A DNA stretch of 64,000 bases from an uncultured Pelagibacteraceae bacterium (GTDB lineage: Bacteria; Pseudomonadota; Alphaproteobacteria; Pelagibacterales; Pelagibacteraceae), in NCBI GenBank assembly GCA_902622545.1, contig CACNQD010000003.1, forward strand, positions 186,001-250,000, read 5' to 3'. The translations under genes and the position numbers were made by a program. Shown piece by piece: positions 16,679-28,057 of this stretch (its first letter is position 1; every line of letters starts with the position of its first letter). The notes under the pieces were generated by a model that worked only from the letters and a program-made list of their open reading frames with translations, made no database searches and was not told the origin of the DNA.

Positions 16679-19221
16679 TATAGTAAGTTATCATCAATTT
16701 TAATTGCTGAAACAACTTTTTCATCTCCTGATAATCTTATTATTCTAACTCCTTGTGTATTACGTCCAGCAATTCTTATTTCTTTAACCGCAACTCTAAT
16801 CACTCTTCCCTTATTTGTAGATATCAAAATTTCATCCCCCTCAAAAACTGGGAACGAAGAAGACACGTTTCCATTTCTAGAGGAGTTAACTATACCTATT
16901 ATTCCTTTTCCTCCTCTATTTGTTACCCTAAAATCATTTGAAGCAGTTCTTTTTCCAAAGCCGTTTTCGGTGATTGATAAAATAAATTTATCACCTTTTT
17001 TTCCATTTTTTGTATCTTTATCAATAGTTGACAACGATACGATCATATCTTTTTCTTTTAGGTTTATACCTCTTATTCCTCTAGAAGATCTGCCTTTAAA
17101 TAATCTAATCTTCTCAACGTTAAATCTTATAGATTTTCCGTTTAGTGAACTAAGTATAATATCTTGATCCTCTCTACATATTTTTACGCCGATAATTTTG
17201 TCGTCAGGATCAAGTTTCATCGCAATTTTTCCAGATGCATTTATATTAATAAAATCTTCAAGAGAGTTTTTTCTTATTTTGCCTTTTGAAGTTGCAAAAA
17301 CTATATTAAGATTTTTCCACTCTGATTTTTCTTCAGGCAAAGGCATTATAGAGCTTATAGATTGATGGTTTTTTAAAGGTAAAATGTTATACAATGACTT
17401 ACCTCTTGAAATAGAAGTGCCCTCAGGTATTTTCCACGCTTTTAATTTATATACTAATCCCTCTGTTGAAAAAAAGAGAACTGATGTATGTGTGTTCACA
17501 GATAAAGTTTGCACAACAGAGTCTTGTTCTCTTGTTTTAATTCCGGCCTTTCCCTTTCCACCTCTTTTCTGTGCCCTTACACTACTTAAAGCACCCCGTT
17601 TAATATAACCTTGTAGAGTTACAGTTATAATTACAGATTCTTTTTGAATAGTTTCCTCAATATCATAATTTAATATAGCATCAATTATTTTTGTTCTTCT
17701 TGGATTAGAGTATTTTTCTTTAATTAAATTCAGGTCATTATTGATTACTTTTAATAATTCTTTTCTAGAAGTTAGAATCTTTTTATATTGGATAATTAAG
17801 TCAGACAATTTTTTAATCTCAGCTTCTATTTCATTTATACCCAAAGCTGTAAGTTTTTGTAATCTTAATTCTAAAATAGAATTTACTTGATCAATTGAAA
17901 AAGAATATGCTGCGATAGTATTTTTTTTCTCTATAAGTTTAATAAATTTTTGAGTTGATTTAATTTTCCATTTTGTTTTAACTAATGTTTCTTTTGCAAT
18001 TTCAGGATTTTTTGAATTTCTAATAATCTTAATAATCTTATCAATATTTTCAACAGCTACAGAAAGACCGATTAAAATGTGAGCTCTATCTTCTGCTTTT
18101 TTTAAATCGAATTTTGTTTTTTTTGTTACTACATCTTCTCTAAATTTTAGAAAAGATTCTAAAAAATCTTTTAAATTACAATTCTTTGGTTTCTTGTCTA
18201 CGATTGCTAAAGTGTTAAAACTGAATGAAGACTCTAAAGATGTGTATTTATAAAGTTGTCTTTTAACAGTTTCTGGTTCAGTGTTTCTTTTTAAATCTAT
18301 TGCAACTCTGATCCCTTCCCTATTAGACTCATCTCTAATATCGCTTATACCCTCAATTTTTTTATCTCTTATTAATTCTACAATCTTTTCATTTAATACA
18401 GATTTGTTTATTTGATAGGGAATATTTGTAATTACTAATCTTTCTTTACCATTTTTTAGCTGCTCTATATTGATATCACCTCTGATTTTAAAAGAACCTC
18501 TACCTGTTTTATAACCTGTTTTGATTATATCTTTACCAATGATTGTTCCACCAGTTGGAAAATCTGGGCCAGGTATATGTTTCATTAATTCATTAATTTT
18601 AATATCTTTATTATTAATTAAAGCTTGTGTGGCATTTATTACTTCACCAAGATTATGTGGTGGTATACTAGTCGCCATTCCCACCGCAATTCCTCCTGCA
18701 CCATTAACTAATAAATTTGGATATTGAGCCGGTAAAACAACTGGTTCTTTCTCTGTTTCATCGTAATTGCTTTTAAAATCTACGGTATTTTTTTCTATAT
18801 CCTCAATTAAATACTCAGCTATTTTGGAAAGTCTGGTTTCTGTATATCTCATTGCAGCAGGCGGATCTCCATCGACAGAACCAAAGTTTCCTTGTCCATC
18901 AATAAGTGGAACACTCATTGAAAAATCTTGTACCATTCTAACCAAAGCATCATAAACAGCTTGATCTCCATGAGGATGATATTTACCAATAACATCACCA
19001 ACAATTCTGGCTGATTTTCTAAATTGTTTTGACCAATCAAAACCTCCTCTGTACATGGCATAAATTATTCTTCTGTGTACTGGTTTTAATCCATCTCTAA
19101 TATCAGGTAATGCTCTGCTAACAATAACGCTCATCGCGTATGATAAGTATGACGAGCTCATCTCGTCGTACATAGCAATAGGTTTTATTTTAGATTTTTG
19201 ATCTATTTCACTTTTGTCCAT
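16678..19221 (-). CDS. gyrA: DNA gyrase subunit A
   Basis: Cuts and rejoins DNA in the gyrase reaction that adds negative supercoils. The catalytic tyrosine is Y126 in MRYTETRLS. The winged-helix region holds [11 protein letters not shown] (81-91), which contains the quinolone-resistance positions; the residue equivalent to E. coli Ser83 is Gln87, and Asp87 corresponds to D91. The C-terminal beta-pinwheel begins after about residue 540, and the GyrA box is recognisable as AQKRGGKGK. Length 847 is typical. It is preceded by ssb with a 5-base gap. Confidence 0.98.
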   Translation of the reverse strand: MDKSEIDQKSKIKPIAMYDEMSSSYLSYAMSVIVSRALPDIRDGLKPVHRRIIYAMYRGGFDWSKQFRKSARIVGDVIGKYHPHGDQAVYDALVRMVQDFSMSVPLIDGQGNFGSVDGDPPAAMRYTETRLSKIAEYLIEDIEKNTVDFKSNYDETEKEPVVLPAQYPNLLVNGAGGIAVGMATSIPPHNLGEVINATQALINNKDIKINELMKHIPGPDFPTGGTIIGKDIIKTGYKTGRGSFKIRGDINIEQLKNGKERLVITNIPYQINKSVLNEKIVELIRDKKIEGISDIRDESNREGIRVAIDLKRNTEPETVKRQLYKYTSLESSFSFNTLAIVDKKPKNCNLKDFLESFLKFREDVVTKKTKFDLKKAEDRAHILIGLSVAVENIDKIIKIIRNSKNPEIAKETLVKTKWKIKSTQKFIKLIEKKNTIAAYSFSIDQVNSILELRLQKLTALGINEIEAEIKKLSDLIIQYKKILTSRKELLKVINNDLNLIKEKYSNPRRTKIIDAILNYDIEETIQKESVIITVTLQGYIKRGALSSVRAQKRGGKGKAGIKTREQDSVVQTLSVNTHTSVLFFSTEGLVYKLKAWKIPEGTSISRGKSLYNILPLKNHQSISSIMPLPEEKSEWKNLNIVFATSKGKIRKNSLEDFININASGKIAMKLDPDDKIIGVKICREDQDIILSSLNGKSIRFNVEKIRLFKGRSSRGIRGINLKEKDMIVSLSTIDKDTKNGKKGDKFILSITENGFGKRTASNDFRVTNRGGKGIIGIVNSSRNGNVSSSFPVFEGDEILISTNKGRVIRVAVKEIRIAGRNTQGVRIIRLSGDEKVVSAIKIDDNLL

Positions 19222-19226
19222 AAAAG

Positions 19227-19670
19227 TTAAAAAGGTATATCATCGTCAAGAGTGCTATCTGTTATTTGCGATACTTCTTGATTGTTATTTGATGAAGTTA
19301 AATTAGAAGCGCCACCACCACCTCCTAACATTGTCAGTGATGAGTTGTAACCTTGTATAACAATTTCAGTAGAATACTTATCTTGGCCAGATTGTTCATC
19401 TTTCCATTTTCTGGTTGTCAATTGACCTTCAACATAAATTTGAGCACCTTTTTTTAGATATTGTTGAACCACGTTTACTAAGCCCTCATTAAATACAACC
19501 ACACGGTGCCATTCAGTTTTTTCTTTTTTTTCTCCAGTGTTTTTATCTTTCCAGCTTTGGCTAGTAGCTAAACTAAGTCTAGCAACACTTTTACCATTAA
19601 CCATTTGTTTAATTTCAGGATCTGCGCCTAATCGTCCAATTAATAGTACTTTATTTAAACTTCCAGCCAT
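19227..19670 (-). CDS. ssb: Single-stranded DNA-binding protein
   Basis: Binds single-stranded DNA during replication, repair and recombination. The OB fold begins [15 protein letters not shown] (6-20), continues through [17 protein letters not shown] and [30 protein letters not shown], and ends with a Gly/Ser/Asn-rich linker. The acidic tip DDDIPF that recruits partner proteins is intact. Length 147 is typical for proteobacteria. It diverges from uvrA with a 74-base spacer that probably carries both promoters, a common bacterial arrangement (uvrA-ssb divergent). Confidence 0.97.
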   Translation of the reverse strand: MAGSLNKVLLIGRLGADPEIKQMVNGKSVARLSLATSQSWKDKNTGEKKEKTEWHRVVVFNEGLVNVVQQYLKKGAQIYVEGQLTTRKWKDEQSGQDKYSTEIVIQGYNSSLTMLGGGGGASNLTSSNNNQEVSQITDSTLDDDIPF

Positions 19671-19744
19671 AATATTTTAATGATTTTATTATATCATAGA
19701 AAAGGTTTGATTATTAATAATATTGAAGTAAAGCAACAAAAAAG

Positions 19745-22621
19745 ATGATTAAAAAGATAGTTATTAAAGGGGCAAAAGAACATAATTTGAGGAATATTTC
19801 TTTAGATATTCCAAAAGATAAATTTGTAGTAATAACTGGTCTGTCAGGATCAGGAAAATCATCTCTAGCTTTTGATACTATCTACGCCGAAGGACAAAGA
19901 AGATATGTTGAAAGTTTATCAGCTTATGCAAGACAATTTTTAGATAAAATGAAAAAGCCTAAAGTTGATTTAATTGAAGGTCTAAGTCCCGCAATATCTA
20001 TTGAGCAAAAAAATACATCAAAAAATCCTAGATCAACAGTAGCAACTGTTACTGAAATATATGATTATATGAGAGTATTATTTGCAAGAGTTGGTATCCC
20101 CTACTCACCATTTACTGGTAAAGAAATAAAATCACAAACAGTAACTCAAATTGTAGATAAAATTAAAACATTACCGAAAAAAAGTACTATTTATCTTTTT
20201 TCACCAATTGTGAGAGGTCGTAAGGGTGAATATAAAAAAGAAATTTTATCTTATAAAAAAAGAGGTTTTCGAAAAATTAAGATTGATGGAAAGATTTATG
20301 AAATAGAAAATATTCCAGAATTAAATAAAAAAATAAAGCATGAAATAGAAATATTAGTTGATAGGATAATACTAAATTCTGATTTAGGTAATCGTTTAGC
20401 TGAAAGTATCGAAACCTCGCTTAATTTGTCTAATGGATTATTATATGTAGAATACGAAAATGAAACGTTACCAGCTAAATTTAGAAAAAAAGAAAAAATA
20501 ATATTTTCGTCTAAATTTGCATGTCCTGAAAGTGGTTTTACTATAGAAGAAATTGAGCCAAGATTATTTTCATTTAATAGTCCATATGGAGCATGTGTTG
20601 AATGTGATGGTATTGGTATAAAATTAAATGTGGATCCTAATCTTGTTGTTCCAAATGAAAAAAAAACAATTGCTGAAGGTGCAATTGAACCATGGTCTAA
20701 ATCAAGCTCACTATATTACGCTCAAACATTATCGTCGTTAGCAAAACACTATAATTTTTCTTTAGATGAAAAATGGTCAAAATTACCAAAAAAAATAAAG
20801 GATATAATTTTATATGGTTCAGATGAAGAGGAAATTAAATTTTCTTACGATGATGGATATGAAAAATATTCACATAAAAAAACTTTTGAAGGTGTAGTAA
20901 ATAATCTTGAAAGAAGATATTTAGAGACTGATAGTGATTGGAAAAGAGAGGAAATATCACAATATCAATCAGATACTAAATGTGAGGCTTGTAACGGGTA
21001 TAGATTAAAAGAAGAGGCATTATGTGTAAAAATAGACAATCAACACATAAGTGAAATATCTGAAAAATCTATTATAGATGCTGAAAAATGGTTTAAATCT
21101 TTAAATGAAAAATTAGATGCAAGACAAATAAAAATTGCAGAACACATTCTAAAAGAAATAAATGAAAGACTAAATTTTTTATTAAATGTTGGATTAGATT
21201 ATTTAACTTTATCAAGAGAGTCAGGAACTTTATCTGGTGGAGAATCTCAAAGAATTAGGTTAGCTTCCCAAATTGGTTCTGGTCTAACCGGTGTTCTATA
21301 TGTTTTGGATGAACCATCTATTGGTCTTCATCAGAAAGACAATGTAAAATTAATTAATGCTTTAAAAAGATTAAGAGATTTAGGTAACACTGTAATTGTA
21401 GTAGAGCATGATACTGAGACAATTGAAAATTCAGATTACATCATTGACTTAGGCCCAGAGGCTGGAAGTAAAGGTGGAGAAGTTATAGCTCATGGTGGAT
21501 TAGATGAGATAAAGAAAAATGAAAAAAGTATAACTGGTAAATACTTATGTAATAAATTTTATATACCAATACCAAAAAAGAGAAGATTGAGTAAGAATGG
21601 AAGATTTTTACAAATTCTTGGTGCCTCAGGTAATAATCTAAAAAACGTTGATCTAAAAATTCCTTTTGGGACTTTTACTTGTATCACTGGAGTATCGGGT
21701 AGTGGTAAATCTACTTTAATTTTACAAACGTTATTTAATGCTTTGAATATGAGTTTGAATAATAACAAATCTAGAAAAATTCCTATGCCATTTAAGGGAT
21801 TTAAAGGAATTGAACTGATAGATAAAGTAATTGATATTGACCAATCACCAATAGGTAGAACTCCAAGATCTAACCCTGCTACTTACACAGCTGCTTTTGG
21901 ACCGATAAGAGATTGGTTTACTAATTTACCAGAGTCTAAAAGTAGAGGATATAAACCAGGTAGATTTTCATTTAACGTTAAAGGTGGTCGATGTGAAGCT
22001 TGTGAAGGAGATGGTGTTATAACTTATGAAATGCATTTCCTTCCTGACGTATATGTAACATGTGATGAATGTAAAGGAAGTAGATACAATAGAGAAACTT
22101 TAGAAATTAAATTTAAAAATAAAAGTATAGCAGATGTATTAAACATGACCGTTGACGAAGGTTGTGATTTTTTTGAAAATATATCAAATATTAGATCAAA
22201 ATTACTGACACTTAAAAAAGTAGGACTTGGTTATATAAAAATCGGACAACAGGCAACCACATTATCTGGCGGAGAAGCACAAAGAATTAAGCTTGCTAAA
22301 GAATTATCTAAAAGATCAACAGGTAGAACAATATATATTCTTGATGAACCTACTACAGGATTACATCAACATGACATTAAAAAACTTTTAGAAATTTTGC
22401 ATACCTTTGTTGCAACGGGCAATACTGTAATAGTTATAGAGCATAATTTGGATGTGATAAAAACAGCAGATCATATTATAGATATGGGTCCCGATGGTGG
22501 TGTAAAAGGTGGAGAAATTATCGCAGAGGGAAATCCAGAGAGTATTTGCAATGTTTCTAAAAGCTATACAGGTAAATTTTTAAAAAATTTACTAAACGGT
22601 AAATTTAAAAAAATTGCATAA
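19745..22621 (+). CDS. uvrA: Excinuclease ABC subunit A
   Basis: Damage-recognition ATPase of nucleotide excision repair. Two ABC modules are visible: first Walker [10 protein letters not shown] near residue 32, first signature [10 protein letters not shown], second Walker [10 protein letters not shown] near 652, second signature [10 protein letters not shown]. The C-terminal zinc finger is CEACEGDGV...CDECKGSRY. The first zinc module reads CPESGF and CVECDG, so one Cys is replaced by Ser; I believe this occurs in other alphaproteobacterial UvrA proteins. Length 958 is normal. It diverges from ssb. Confidence 0.98.
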   Translation: MIKKIVIKGAKEHNLRNISLDIPKDKFVVITGLSGSGKSSLAFDTIYAEGQRRYVESLSAYARQFLDKMKKPKVDLIEGLSPAISIEQKNTSKNPRSTVATVTEIYDYMRVLFARVGIPYSPFTGKEIKSQTVTQIVDKIKTLPKKSTIYLFSPIVRGRKGEYKKEILSYKKRGFRKIKIDGKIYEIENIPELNKKIKHEIEILVDRIILNSDLGNRLAESIETSLNLSNGLLYVEYENETLPAKFRKKEKIIFSSKFACPESGFTIEEIEPRLFSFNSPYGACVECDGIGIKLNVDPNLVVPNEKKTIAEGAIEPWSKSSSLYYAQTLSSLAKHYNFSLDEKWSKLPKKIKDIILYGSDEEEIKFSYDDGYEKYSHKKTFEGVVNNLERRYLETDSDWKREEISQYQSDTKCEACNGYRLKEEALCVKIDNQHISEISEKSIIDAEKWFKSLNEKLDARQIKIAEHILKEINERLNFLLNVGLDYLTLSRESGTLSGGESQRIRLASQIGSGLTGVLYVLDEPSIGLHQKDNVKLINALKRLRDLGNTVIVVEHDTETIENSDYIIDLGPEAGSKGGEVIAHGGLDEIKKNEKSITGKYLCNKFYIPIPKKRRLSKNGRFLQILGASGNNLKNVDLKIPFGTFTCITGVSGSGKSTLILQTLFNALNMSLNNNKSRKIPMPFKGFKGIELIDKVIDIDQSPIGRTPRSNPATYTAAFGPIRDWFTNLPESKSRGYKPGRFSFNVKGGRCEACEGDGVITYEMHFLPDVYVTCDECKGSRYNRETLEIKFKNKSIADVLNMTVDEGCDFFENISNIRSKLLTLKKVGLGYIKIGQQATTLSGGEAQRIKLAKELSKRSTGRTIYILDEPTTGLHQHDIKKLLEILHTFVATGNTVIVIEHNLDVIKTADHIIDMGPDGGVKGGEIIAEGNPESICNVSKSYTGKFLKNLLNGKFKKIA

Positions 22622-22647
22622 ATAATTAAATTTTGTTATAATTAAAT

Positions 22648-23250
22648 ATGGGAAATATCTTAAGTTCATTATCAAGAACTGTACATCTATCACTTGCTTT
22701 ATCTATTGTATTATTTCTAATTTTATTTTTTCAAAATGGTGGTTTTGACTTTGATACATTGTTCTGGAGTTGGTTATTCAGATACATCCATGTTTTAGTT
22801 GGAATAATGTGGATAGGATTATTGTGGTATTTTAATTTTGTTCAAATACCAAACATGTCTAAAATTCCAGATGAGCATAAACCTGCGATAAGTAAGGTAA
22901 TTGCTCCAGCTGCACTATTTTGGTTTAGATGGGCAGCTCTTGCAACAATCATTTCAGGTTTAATATTAGGTTATATAAACGGTTATATTCATGATGCTAT
23001 GACATTAGGTATTATGTCAGGAGGTGGAAAAAGTACTGCGATAGGTATTGGAATGTGGCTGGGTATAATAATGGCATTCAATGTTTGGTTTGTTATCTGG
23101 CCAAATCAAAAAAAAGCATTAGGAATTGTTGAGGTAGATGCGGACACTAAAGCTAAATCAGCTAGGGTTGCAATGTTATTCTCTAGAACAAATACTTTGC
23201 TTTCATTACCAATGCTTTTAAGCATGGTTGTAGCGCAAAACCTTTACTAA
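22648..23250 (+). CDS. PuuD/urate-oxidase-N-terminal-type membrane protein without cytochrome domain
   Basis: A ~200-residue polytopic protein resembling the membrane part of PuuD (DUF989, urate hydroxylase). Features are YIHVLVGIMWIGLLWYFNF (46-64), WFRWAALATIISGLILGY, a GKSTAIGIGMWLGIIMAFNVW segment and WPNQKKALG. Full-length PuuD carries a C-terminal cytochrome c with CxxCH; none is present here, so only the membrane haem-like domain remains. The histidine in YIHV is a plausible haem ligand. A TATAAT box lies just upstream of the start. It ends in a 4-base convergent overlap with secF. Urate as substrate should not be assumed. Confidence 0.75.
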   Translation: MGNILSSLSRTVHLSLALSIVLFLILFFQNGGFDFDTLFWSWLFRYIHVLVGIMWIGLLWYFNFVQIPNMSKIPDEHKPAISKVIAPAALFWFRWAALATIISGLILGYINGYIHDAMTLGIMSGGGKSTAIGIGMWLGIIMAFNVWFVIWPNQKKALGIVEVDADTKAKSARVAMLFSRTNTLLSLPMLLSMVVAQNLY

Positions 23251-24140
23251 TCTTCCTCTTTAATTAAAGTTTTTTGAGATACCTTAAAGTAAACAAGCAC
23301 TGGATTTGCAATAAATATAGATGAATAAGTTCCAAGTATAACGCCAAGTATCATCGCAAAAGAAAAACCTTTAAGGATTTCTCCTCCAAAAAAGAAAATA
23401 GATAAGAGTGCTAAAAGTGTAGTGACTGATGTTATTAAGGTTCTAGATAATGTTTCGTTAATAGATAAATTCGTTAAATCAAAAATTTTTATATCTGCAT
23501 ATTTTTTTAAGTTTTCTCTTACTCTATCAAAAATTACAACAGTGTCGTTCATTGAATAACCAACAATTGTTAATACGGCAGCCACAATTGATAAATTTAT
23601 CTCTAAACTCAAAAGAGAAAATATACCAAGTGTTATTATAACATCATGGAATATAGCTACTATTGCACCAATACTGAATTGCCACTCAAATCTAAACCAA
23701 ATATAAATTAACATAGCAGCCAATGCTATTGCTATCGCCGTCACACCATCTTGCAATAGTTCTGCACTTACTTTTGGTCCAACATTTTCAACACGTCTAA
23801 AACTGTAATCCTCAAGGTAATTATCTAAATCATTTTTTAAATTTTTGATAAAGTCAGGTTCATTAAGGTCTGACCTTTTAAATTTAATTACATAATCACC
23901 TTCAGCACCAAATTTTTTCACAGAAAGATCATCTAAATTAAGTTTATTAAACGCTCCTCTAATATCTTCAGTTTTATAATTAGTATTATCAGATCTTAAT
24001 TCAATTAAAGTTCCGCCTTTAAAATCTACACCATAATTTAAACCTTTAGATGTTAGAAAGAAAATAGATGTTATGAATAATATTAATGAAATTATATTTG
24101 ATAGATTATAGTATTTGTTAAACAAGTATTTTCCGGTCAT
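23247..24140 (-). CDS. secF: Protein translocase subunit SecF
   Basis: Inner-membrane partner of SecD that pulls exported proteins through SecYEG using the proton-motive force. The N-terminal helix is followed by the periplasmic start GVDFKGGTLIELR (33-45). Five further helices form the C-terminal half, with ALAAMLIYIWFRFEWQFSIGAI, the VGYSMNDTVVIFDRVREN motif, and the LSRTLITSVTTLLALL motif. Length 297 is normal. The start overlaps the secD stop by 4 bases; the order yajC-secD-secF is the standard operon. Confidence 0.97.
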   Translation of the reverse strand: MTGKYLFNKYYNLSNIISLILFITSIFFLTSKGLNYGVDFKGGTLIELRSDNTNYKTEDIRGAFNKLNLDDLSVKKFGAEGDYVIKFKRSDLNEPDFIKNLKNDLDNYLEDYSFRRVENVGPKVSAELLQDGVTAIAIALAAMLIYIWFRFEWQFSIGAIVAIFHDVIITLGIFSLLSLEINLSIVAAVLTIVGYSMNDTVVIFDRVRENLKKYADIKIFDLTNLSINETLSRTLITSVTTLLALLSIFFFGGEILKGFSFAMILGVILGTYSSIFIANPVLVYFKVSQKTLIKEED

Positions 24141-25690
24141 TTGATAGTCACCTCATTATTTTTATTTTTAATCACATAAAGAGATGTAAGTAATCGCGCA
24201 ATGTAATAAACGGAGAATAATGTTGTTAAAATTCCAATTGATAGTGTTACTGAAAAGCCCTTTACAGGACCAGAACCAAAAACAAATAGAATTAATGCTG
24301 CAATTATTGTTGTTATATTTGCATCTAAGATGGCGGTTCTTGATAAGGTGTATCCATTATCAAATGCAATAACTTTATTTTTTTCTTTTTTTAATTCTTC
24401 CTTAATTCTTTCAAAAATCAAAACGTTAGCATCAACAGCCATACCAACTGTAAGAATAATACCAGCTATGCCAGGTAATGTTAATGTAGCTTCAAATATG
24501 GTTAAGAAACCAAGTAACATGAATAAATTTATTATTAGAGCGAAATTTGAAATTAAGCCAAATAACCTATACTTATAAATCATATATAAAATCACTAAAA
24601 TAAATCCAATTATTAGAGATAAAACTCCAGCTTTAATAGAGTCCTCTCCTAAATCTGGTCCAACAGTACGCTCTTCAATTATATCTAAAGGCGCTGGCAA
24701 AGCACCTGACCTAAGTAATAATGCAAGGTCAGTTGCTGACTGGAATGTAAATCCGCCTGAAATTTGACCTGATCCGCTTGCAATTACATCTCTAATTACA
24801 GGTGCACTAATAATCTGATTATCTAATACTATTGCTAATTGTTTACCAATTCCGTTTTTTGTAGCTCTTCCAAATTTTCTTGCACCTAACCTATCTAAAG
24901 TAAAACTTACAACCGTTTCATTATTAATATTGTCCATCTGAGGTTTAGCATCTATTAAATTGTCACCGCTTATAATAATTCTTTTACTAACGTTAAGTTC
25001 TTCACCTGTATCAAGATCTTTTAATTTTTCAGAACCAAATGAGGCATCAGTATTTTGAGTTACAAATCTAAATGTTAAATTTGCAGTTCTTCCTAATAAT
25101 GATTTTATTCTATCAGGATTATCTAAACCGGGTAACTCTACAGCAATTCTATTTGAACCACTTTTTGTAATACTAGGTTCGTTAGTTCCAACCTCGTCCA
25201 CTCTTTTTCTAACAATCTCTATTGCTTGATCTAACAAAGATTGCTCAATTTCAATAATACCGTATTTTGTAAGAGTTAATTCAAATATATTATCAATTAA
25301 TTCAACATTGTATTGATAAGACTTATAAACATCAAAATAGGGATTTAATTCATTATCATTTTTAAATAATTCTAATATTTTTTTTTGATCATTTGTATCT
25401 GACTTAAATAAAACTTTTTGTTTTCCTAATTTGTAATCAAAAGTTTTAATTTCTTTTTTTTTGAAATAATTACGTACTTGTGTAAGTTTTGATTGAAGAG
25501 TTTGATTAATTACTGGGTTTTTATCTACTTCCAAAAGTAAATATGATCCACCTTGTAAATCAAGACCCAGGTTTACTTTTTTTTTCAAAAAGAAATCTTC
25601 GTTATTAATAAAGTTAGAAATACTAAAAAATATTAAAGAAAGACAAAAAACTATTATTGAAATTATTTTTAATCTCGAAAAATATAACAC
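24137..25690 (-). CDS. secD: Protein translocase subunit SecD
   Basis: Six-helix inner-membrane protein with a large periplasmic domain that assists late stages of Sec export. The N-terminal KKKVNLGLDLQGGSYLLLEVD (35-55) is diagnostic. SGSGQISGGFTFQSATDLALLLRSGALPAP marks the end of the periplasmic domain, and the C-terminal helices include GMAVDANVLIFERIKEEL. Length 517 is near the short end of the family. It is flanked by yajC (9-base gap) and secF (overlap). Confidence 0.97.
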   Translation of the reverse strand: MLYFSRLKIISIIVFCLSLIFFSISNFINNEDFFLKKKVNLGLDLQGGSYLLLEVDKNPVINQTLQSKLTQVRNYFKKKEIKTFDYKLGKQKVLFKSDTNDQKKILELFKNDNELNPYFDVYKSYQYNVELIDNIFELTLTKYGIIEIEQSLLDQAIEIVRKRVDEVGTNEPSITKSGSNRIAVELPGLDNPDRIKSLLGRTANLTFRFVTQNTDASFGSEKLKDLDTGEELNVSKRIIISGDNLIDAKPQMDNINNETVVSFTLDRLGARKFGRATKNGIGKQLAIVLDNQIISAPVIRDVIASGSGQISGGFTFQSATDLALLLRSGALPAPLDIIEERTVGPDLGEDSIKAGVLSLIIGFILVILYMIYKYRLFGLISNFALIINLFMLLGFLTIFEATLTLPGIAGIILTVGMAVDANVLIFERIKEELKKEKNKVIAFDNGYTLSRTAILDANITTIIAALILFVFGSGPVKGFSVTLSIGILTTLFSVYYIARLLTSLYVIKNKNNEVTIK

Positions 25691-25699
25691 TTAAATTGA

Positions 25700-25987
25700 C
25701 TATTTTTTTGGTTCTGTTCCACTAATCAAGGCTTGTACGCCTGTAGATTTGATCACTTCAACTTTTACATTGTCTGCTATAAGTATTTCTGCTCTATCGT
25801 TTTCTATAATTCTTTCTACTGTACCAACTATACCACCTGAAGTAATTACTTTGTCACCACGTTTTAAACCTTCGACCATGACTTTATGTTCTTTTACTTT
25901 TTTTTGCTGTGGCCTAATTAAAAAAAAATAAAAAATAATAAAAATTAGTATTAAAGGTATTAGTTGTGCTATTCCAGACTCTGACAT
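25700..25987 (-). CDS. yajC: Preprotein translocase accessory subunit YajC
   Basis: Small membrane protein that associates with SecDF. It has one N-terminal helix (LIPLILIFIIFYFFLIRPQQKK, about residues 9-29) with the characteristic IRPQQKK turn, followed by the family core GDKVITSGGIVGTVERI (44-60) and a short basic tail. Length 95 is usual. It begins the yajC-secD-secF set downstream of serS. Confidence 0.96.
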   Translation of the reverse strand: MSESGIAQLIPLILIFIIFYFFLIRPQQKKVKEHKVMVEGLKRGDKVITSGGIVGTVERIIENDRAEILIADNVKVEVIKSTGVQALISGTEPKK

Positions 25988-26040
25988 AAATTAAATTTTG
26001 TTAAAGTACCTATTATACCATTAATATTATTTTAACAACT

Positions 26041-27300
26041 CTAAATCTTAGAAATAACTTCCAAATTGTTCATATATGGTCTTAGAATATCAGGAATTAG
26101 AATAGACCCATCCTCTTGCTGATAGTTTTCTAATATTGCAATCAAAGTTCTCCCTACTGCAAGACCGCTACCATTTAGAGTGCCTAAGAATTCTTTTTCA
26201 TTATTAGATTTTTTAAATCTAGCTTTCATTCTTCTAGCCTGAAAAGTTCCACATGTAGAGCAGCTAGAAATTTCTCTATAAATATTTTCTGATGGTAGCC
26301 ATACTTCTATATCATAAGTTTTTTGGGCGCTAAAACCCATATCTCCTGTGCAAAGTGTTATTACTCTGTAAGGTAATTTAAGTTTATCTAATATTTTACA
26401 AGCTGAACTAGTCATCCTTTCAAGTTCATCTTTACAATTAACTGGGTCAACAATGCTAACTAACTCAACTTTATAAAATTGATGCTGCCTTATCATGCCT
26501 TTGGTGTCTTTTCCGTAACTCCCAGCTTCTTTTCTAAAACATGGTGTTGACGCAACAAATCTTAAAGGTAAATCAGAATGATTTAGTATAGTATCATTAA
26601 CCATATTAGTTAATATTACTTCAGCAGTTGGTATAAGAAATTTTCTTCCAGATTTATTATCAAGTTTTATTTCAAACTGATCATCCTCAAATTTTGGCAT
26701 TTGTCCTGTACCAAACATACTATTTTCACTTGCAAATAATGGCGGGGAAATTTCTTTATAACCATTTTCATTTGTATGTGTATCAATCATAAAATTTGAT
26801 ATTGCTCTTTCCAATTGAGCTAATTTATCTTTAACAAATACAAATCTTGATCCAGTTGTCTTGGTTGCTAGTTCAAAATCAAGCATATTCAAATTTTCAC
26901 CTAATTCGTAATGTGATTTAGGTTTAAATTTAAAATTAGGAATGTTGCCACTTTTCTTTATTTCTTTATTAGATTTTTCATCTTTGCCAACAGGTACATC
27001 TTCAAGAGCTATATTGGGAATTTGAGATAAAATTTGATTTAGCTTTTTACTTTCATTTAATTGATCTTCACTAATTTTATCTATTTTTTTAGATAAATCT
27101 TTCGATTTTGCAAATAAACTTTTGTCATTTTGTTTTGAGAGGGTTTTTTTTTCTGATTCAAGTTTTTCTTTTTCTTGTATCAAAGATCTGTTTTTGGTGT
27201 CTAATTCTAAAATTTTATCAAGATTAACTTCTGTATTCCTATTATTTACTTGTTTTTTAAATTCAGAAAAATTATTTCTAATATATTTAATATCATGCAT
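26041..27300 (-). CDS. serS: Seryl-tRNA synthetase
   Basis: Charges tRNA-Ser in the cytoplasm. The N-terminal coiled-coil tRNA-binding arm (about residues 25-100, Lys/Glu/Leu-rich) precedes the class II catalytic core. Motif 2 appears as PLRFVASTPCFRKEAGSYGKDTKGMIRQHQF, and motif 3 as NGSGLAVGRTLIAILENYQ. Length 419 is typical. It overlaps tatC by 8 bases. Confidence 0.97.
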   Translation of the reverse strand: MHDIKYIRNNFSEFKKQVNNRNTEVNLDKILELDTKNRSLIQEKEKLESEKKTLSKQNDKSLFAKSKDLSKKIDKISEDQLNESKKLNQILSQIPNIALEDVPVGKDEKSNKEIKKSGNIPNFKFKPKSHYELGENLNMLDFELATKTTGSRFVFVKDKLAQLERAISNFMIDTHTNENGYKEISPPLFASENSMFGTGQMPKFEDDQFEIKLDNKSGRKFLIPTAEVILTNMVNDTILNHSDLPLRFVASTPCFRKEAGSYGKDTKGMIRQHQFYKVELVSIVDPVNCKDELERMTSSACKILDKLKLPYRVITLCTGDMGFSAQKTYDIEVWLPSENIYREISSCSTCGTFQARRMKARFKKSNNEKEFLGTLNGSGLAVGRTLIAILENYQQEDGSILIPDILRPYMNNLEVISKI

Positions 27301-28057
27301 CTTTTTTTTCTGCCTTTTTTTCTATAACTTTTACAGATATTATTGATAATTCATACAATAATAACAATGGAACCGCTAATCCAATTTGAGTGACAGGATC
27401 TGGCGGAGTAAGTACAGCTGCAACGGCAAAAATAATAATCACAACATATTTACGTCTCTCTCTTAAAAAAATCGAATCAATAAATCCAATTCTTGCTAAT
27501 AAAGATAGAATAACTGGAAGCTGAAAGCTTATACCAAAAGCAAATATTAACTTCATAACTAATGATAAGTATTCATTAACTTTAGCTTCAAGCTGTATAG
27601 GTAGGGCTGTTGTTAAACCAGTGCTTTCAAAAGAAAGAAAAAATTTAATAGCAAGAGGCATTATTAAATAATAAACAAGCATTCCACCTAATAAAAAAAG
27701 AATTGGTGTAAGAACTAGATAAGGCATTAAAGCAGATTTTTCATGCTCATACAGACCCGGTGCAATGAATTTCCATATTTGTATTAAAATATATGGACAA
27801 GTTAAAAAAAATGCTGCGAAAAAAGCAACCTTGATATAAGTTAAAAAAGTTTCTTGTAACGCGGTAAATATTAATCTTCTTTCTATTTGACTATCTTTAA
27901 CAGCTTCTGCATAAGGTGAAACTAGAAAACCATAAATCTCTTCAGAAAAAATGTAACATACAACAAATAAAATAGTTAAAAATATAAAGGAGTGAATTAA
28001 TCTTTTTCTTAATTCAGTTAAATGACTTATGAATCCCTCTTCTTTATTTTCCTTCAT
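27293..28057 (-). CDS. tatC: Twin-arginine translocase subunit TatC
   Basis: Six-helix receptor for twin-arginine signal peptides. The N-terminal HLTELRKRLIHSFIFL (11-26) is diagnostic. Further motifs include FLTYIKVAFFAAFFLTCPYILIQIWKFIAPGLY and AAVLTPPDPVTQIGLAVPLLLLYE. Length 254 is normal. It follows tatB and tatA, overlapping tatB by 14 bases. The presence of a Tat-like lipoprotein signal on the M48 protease in this window gives it a plausible substrate. Confidence 0.97.
   Translation of the reverse strand: MKENKEEGFISHLTELRKRLIHSFIFLTILFVVCYIFSEEIYGFLVSPYAEAVKDSQIERRLIFTALQETFLTYIKVAFFAAFFLTCPYILIQIWKFIAPGLYEHEKSALMPYLVLTPILFLLGGMLVYYLIMPLAIKFFLSFESTGLTTALPIQLEAKVNEYLSLVMKLIFAFGISFQLPVILSLLARIGFIDSIFLRERRKYVVIIIFAVAAVLTPPDPVTQIGLAVPLLLLYELSIISVKVIEKKAEKKDA

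Noticed and set aside
16628..17167. 179-codon plus-strand ORF
   Set aside because: It is antisense to gyrA and coaD, whose proteins are unmistakable, and its translation has no family features.
22630..22647. GTTATAATTAAAT upstream of the PuuD-like gene as a Zur site
   Set aside because: Only one half-site matches; it is better explained as a -10 promoter element.
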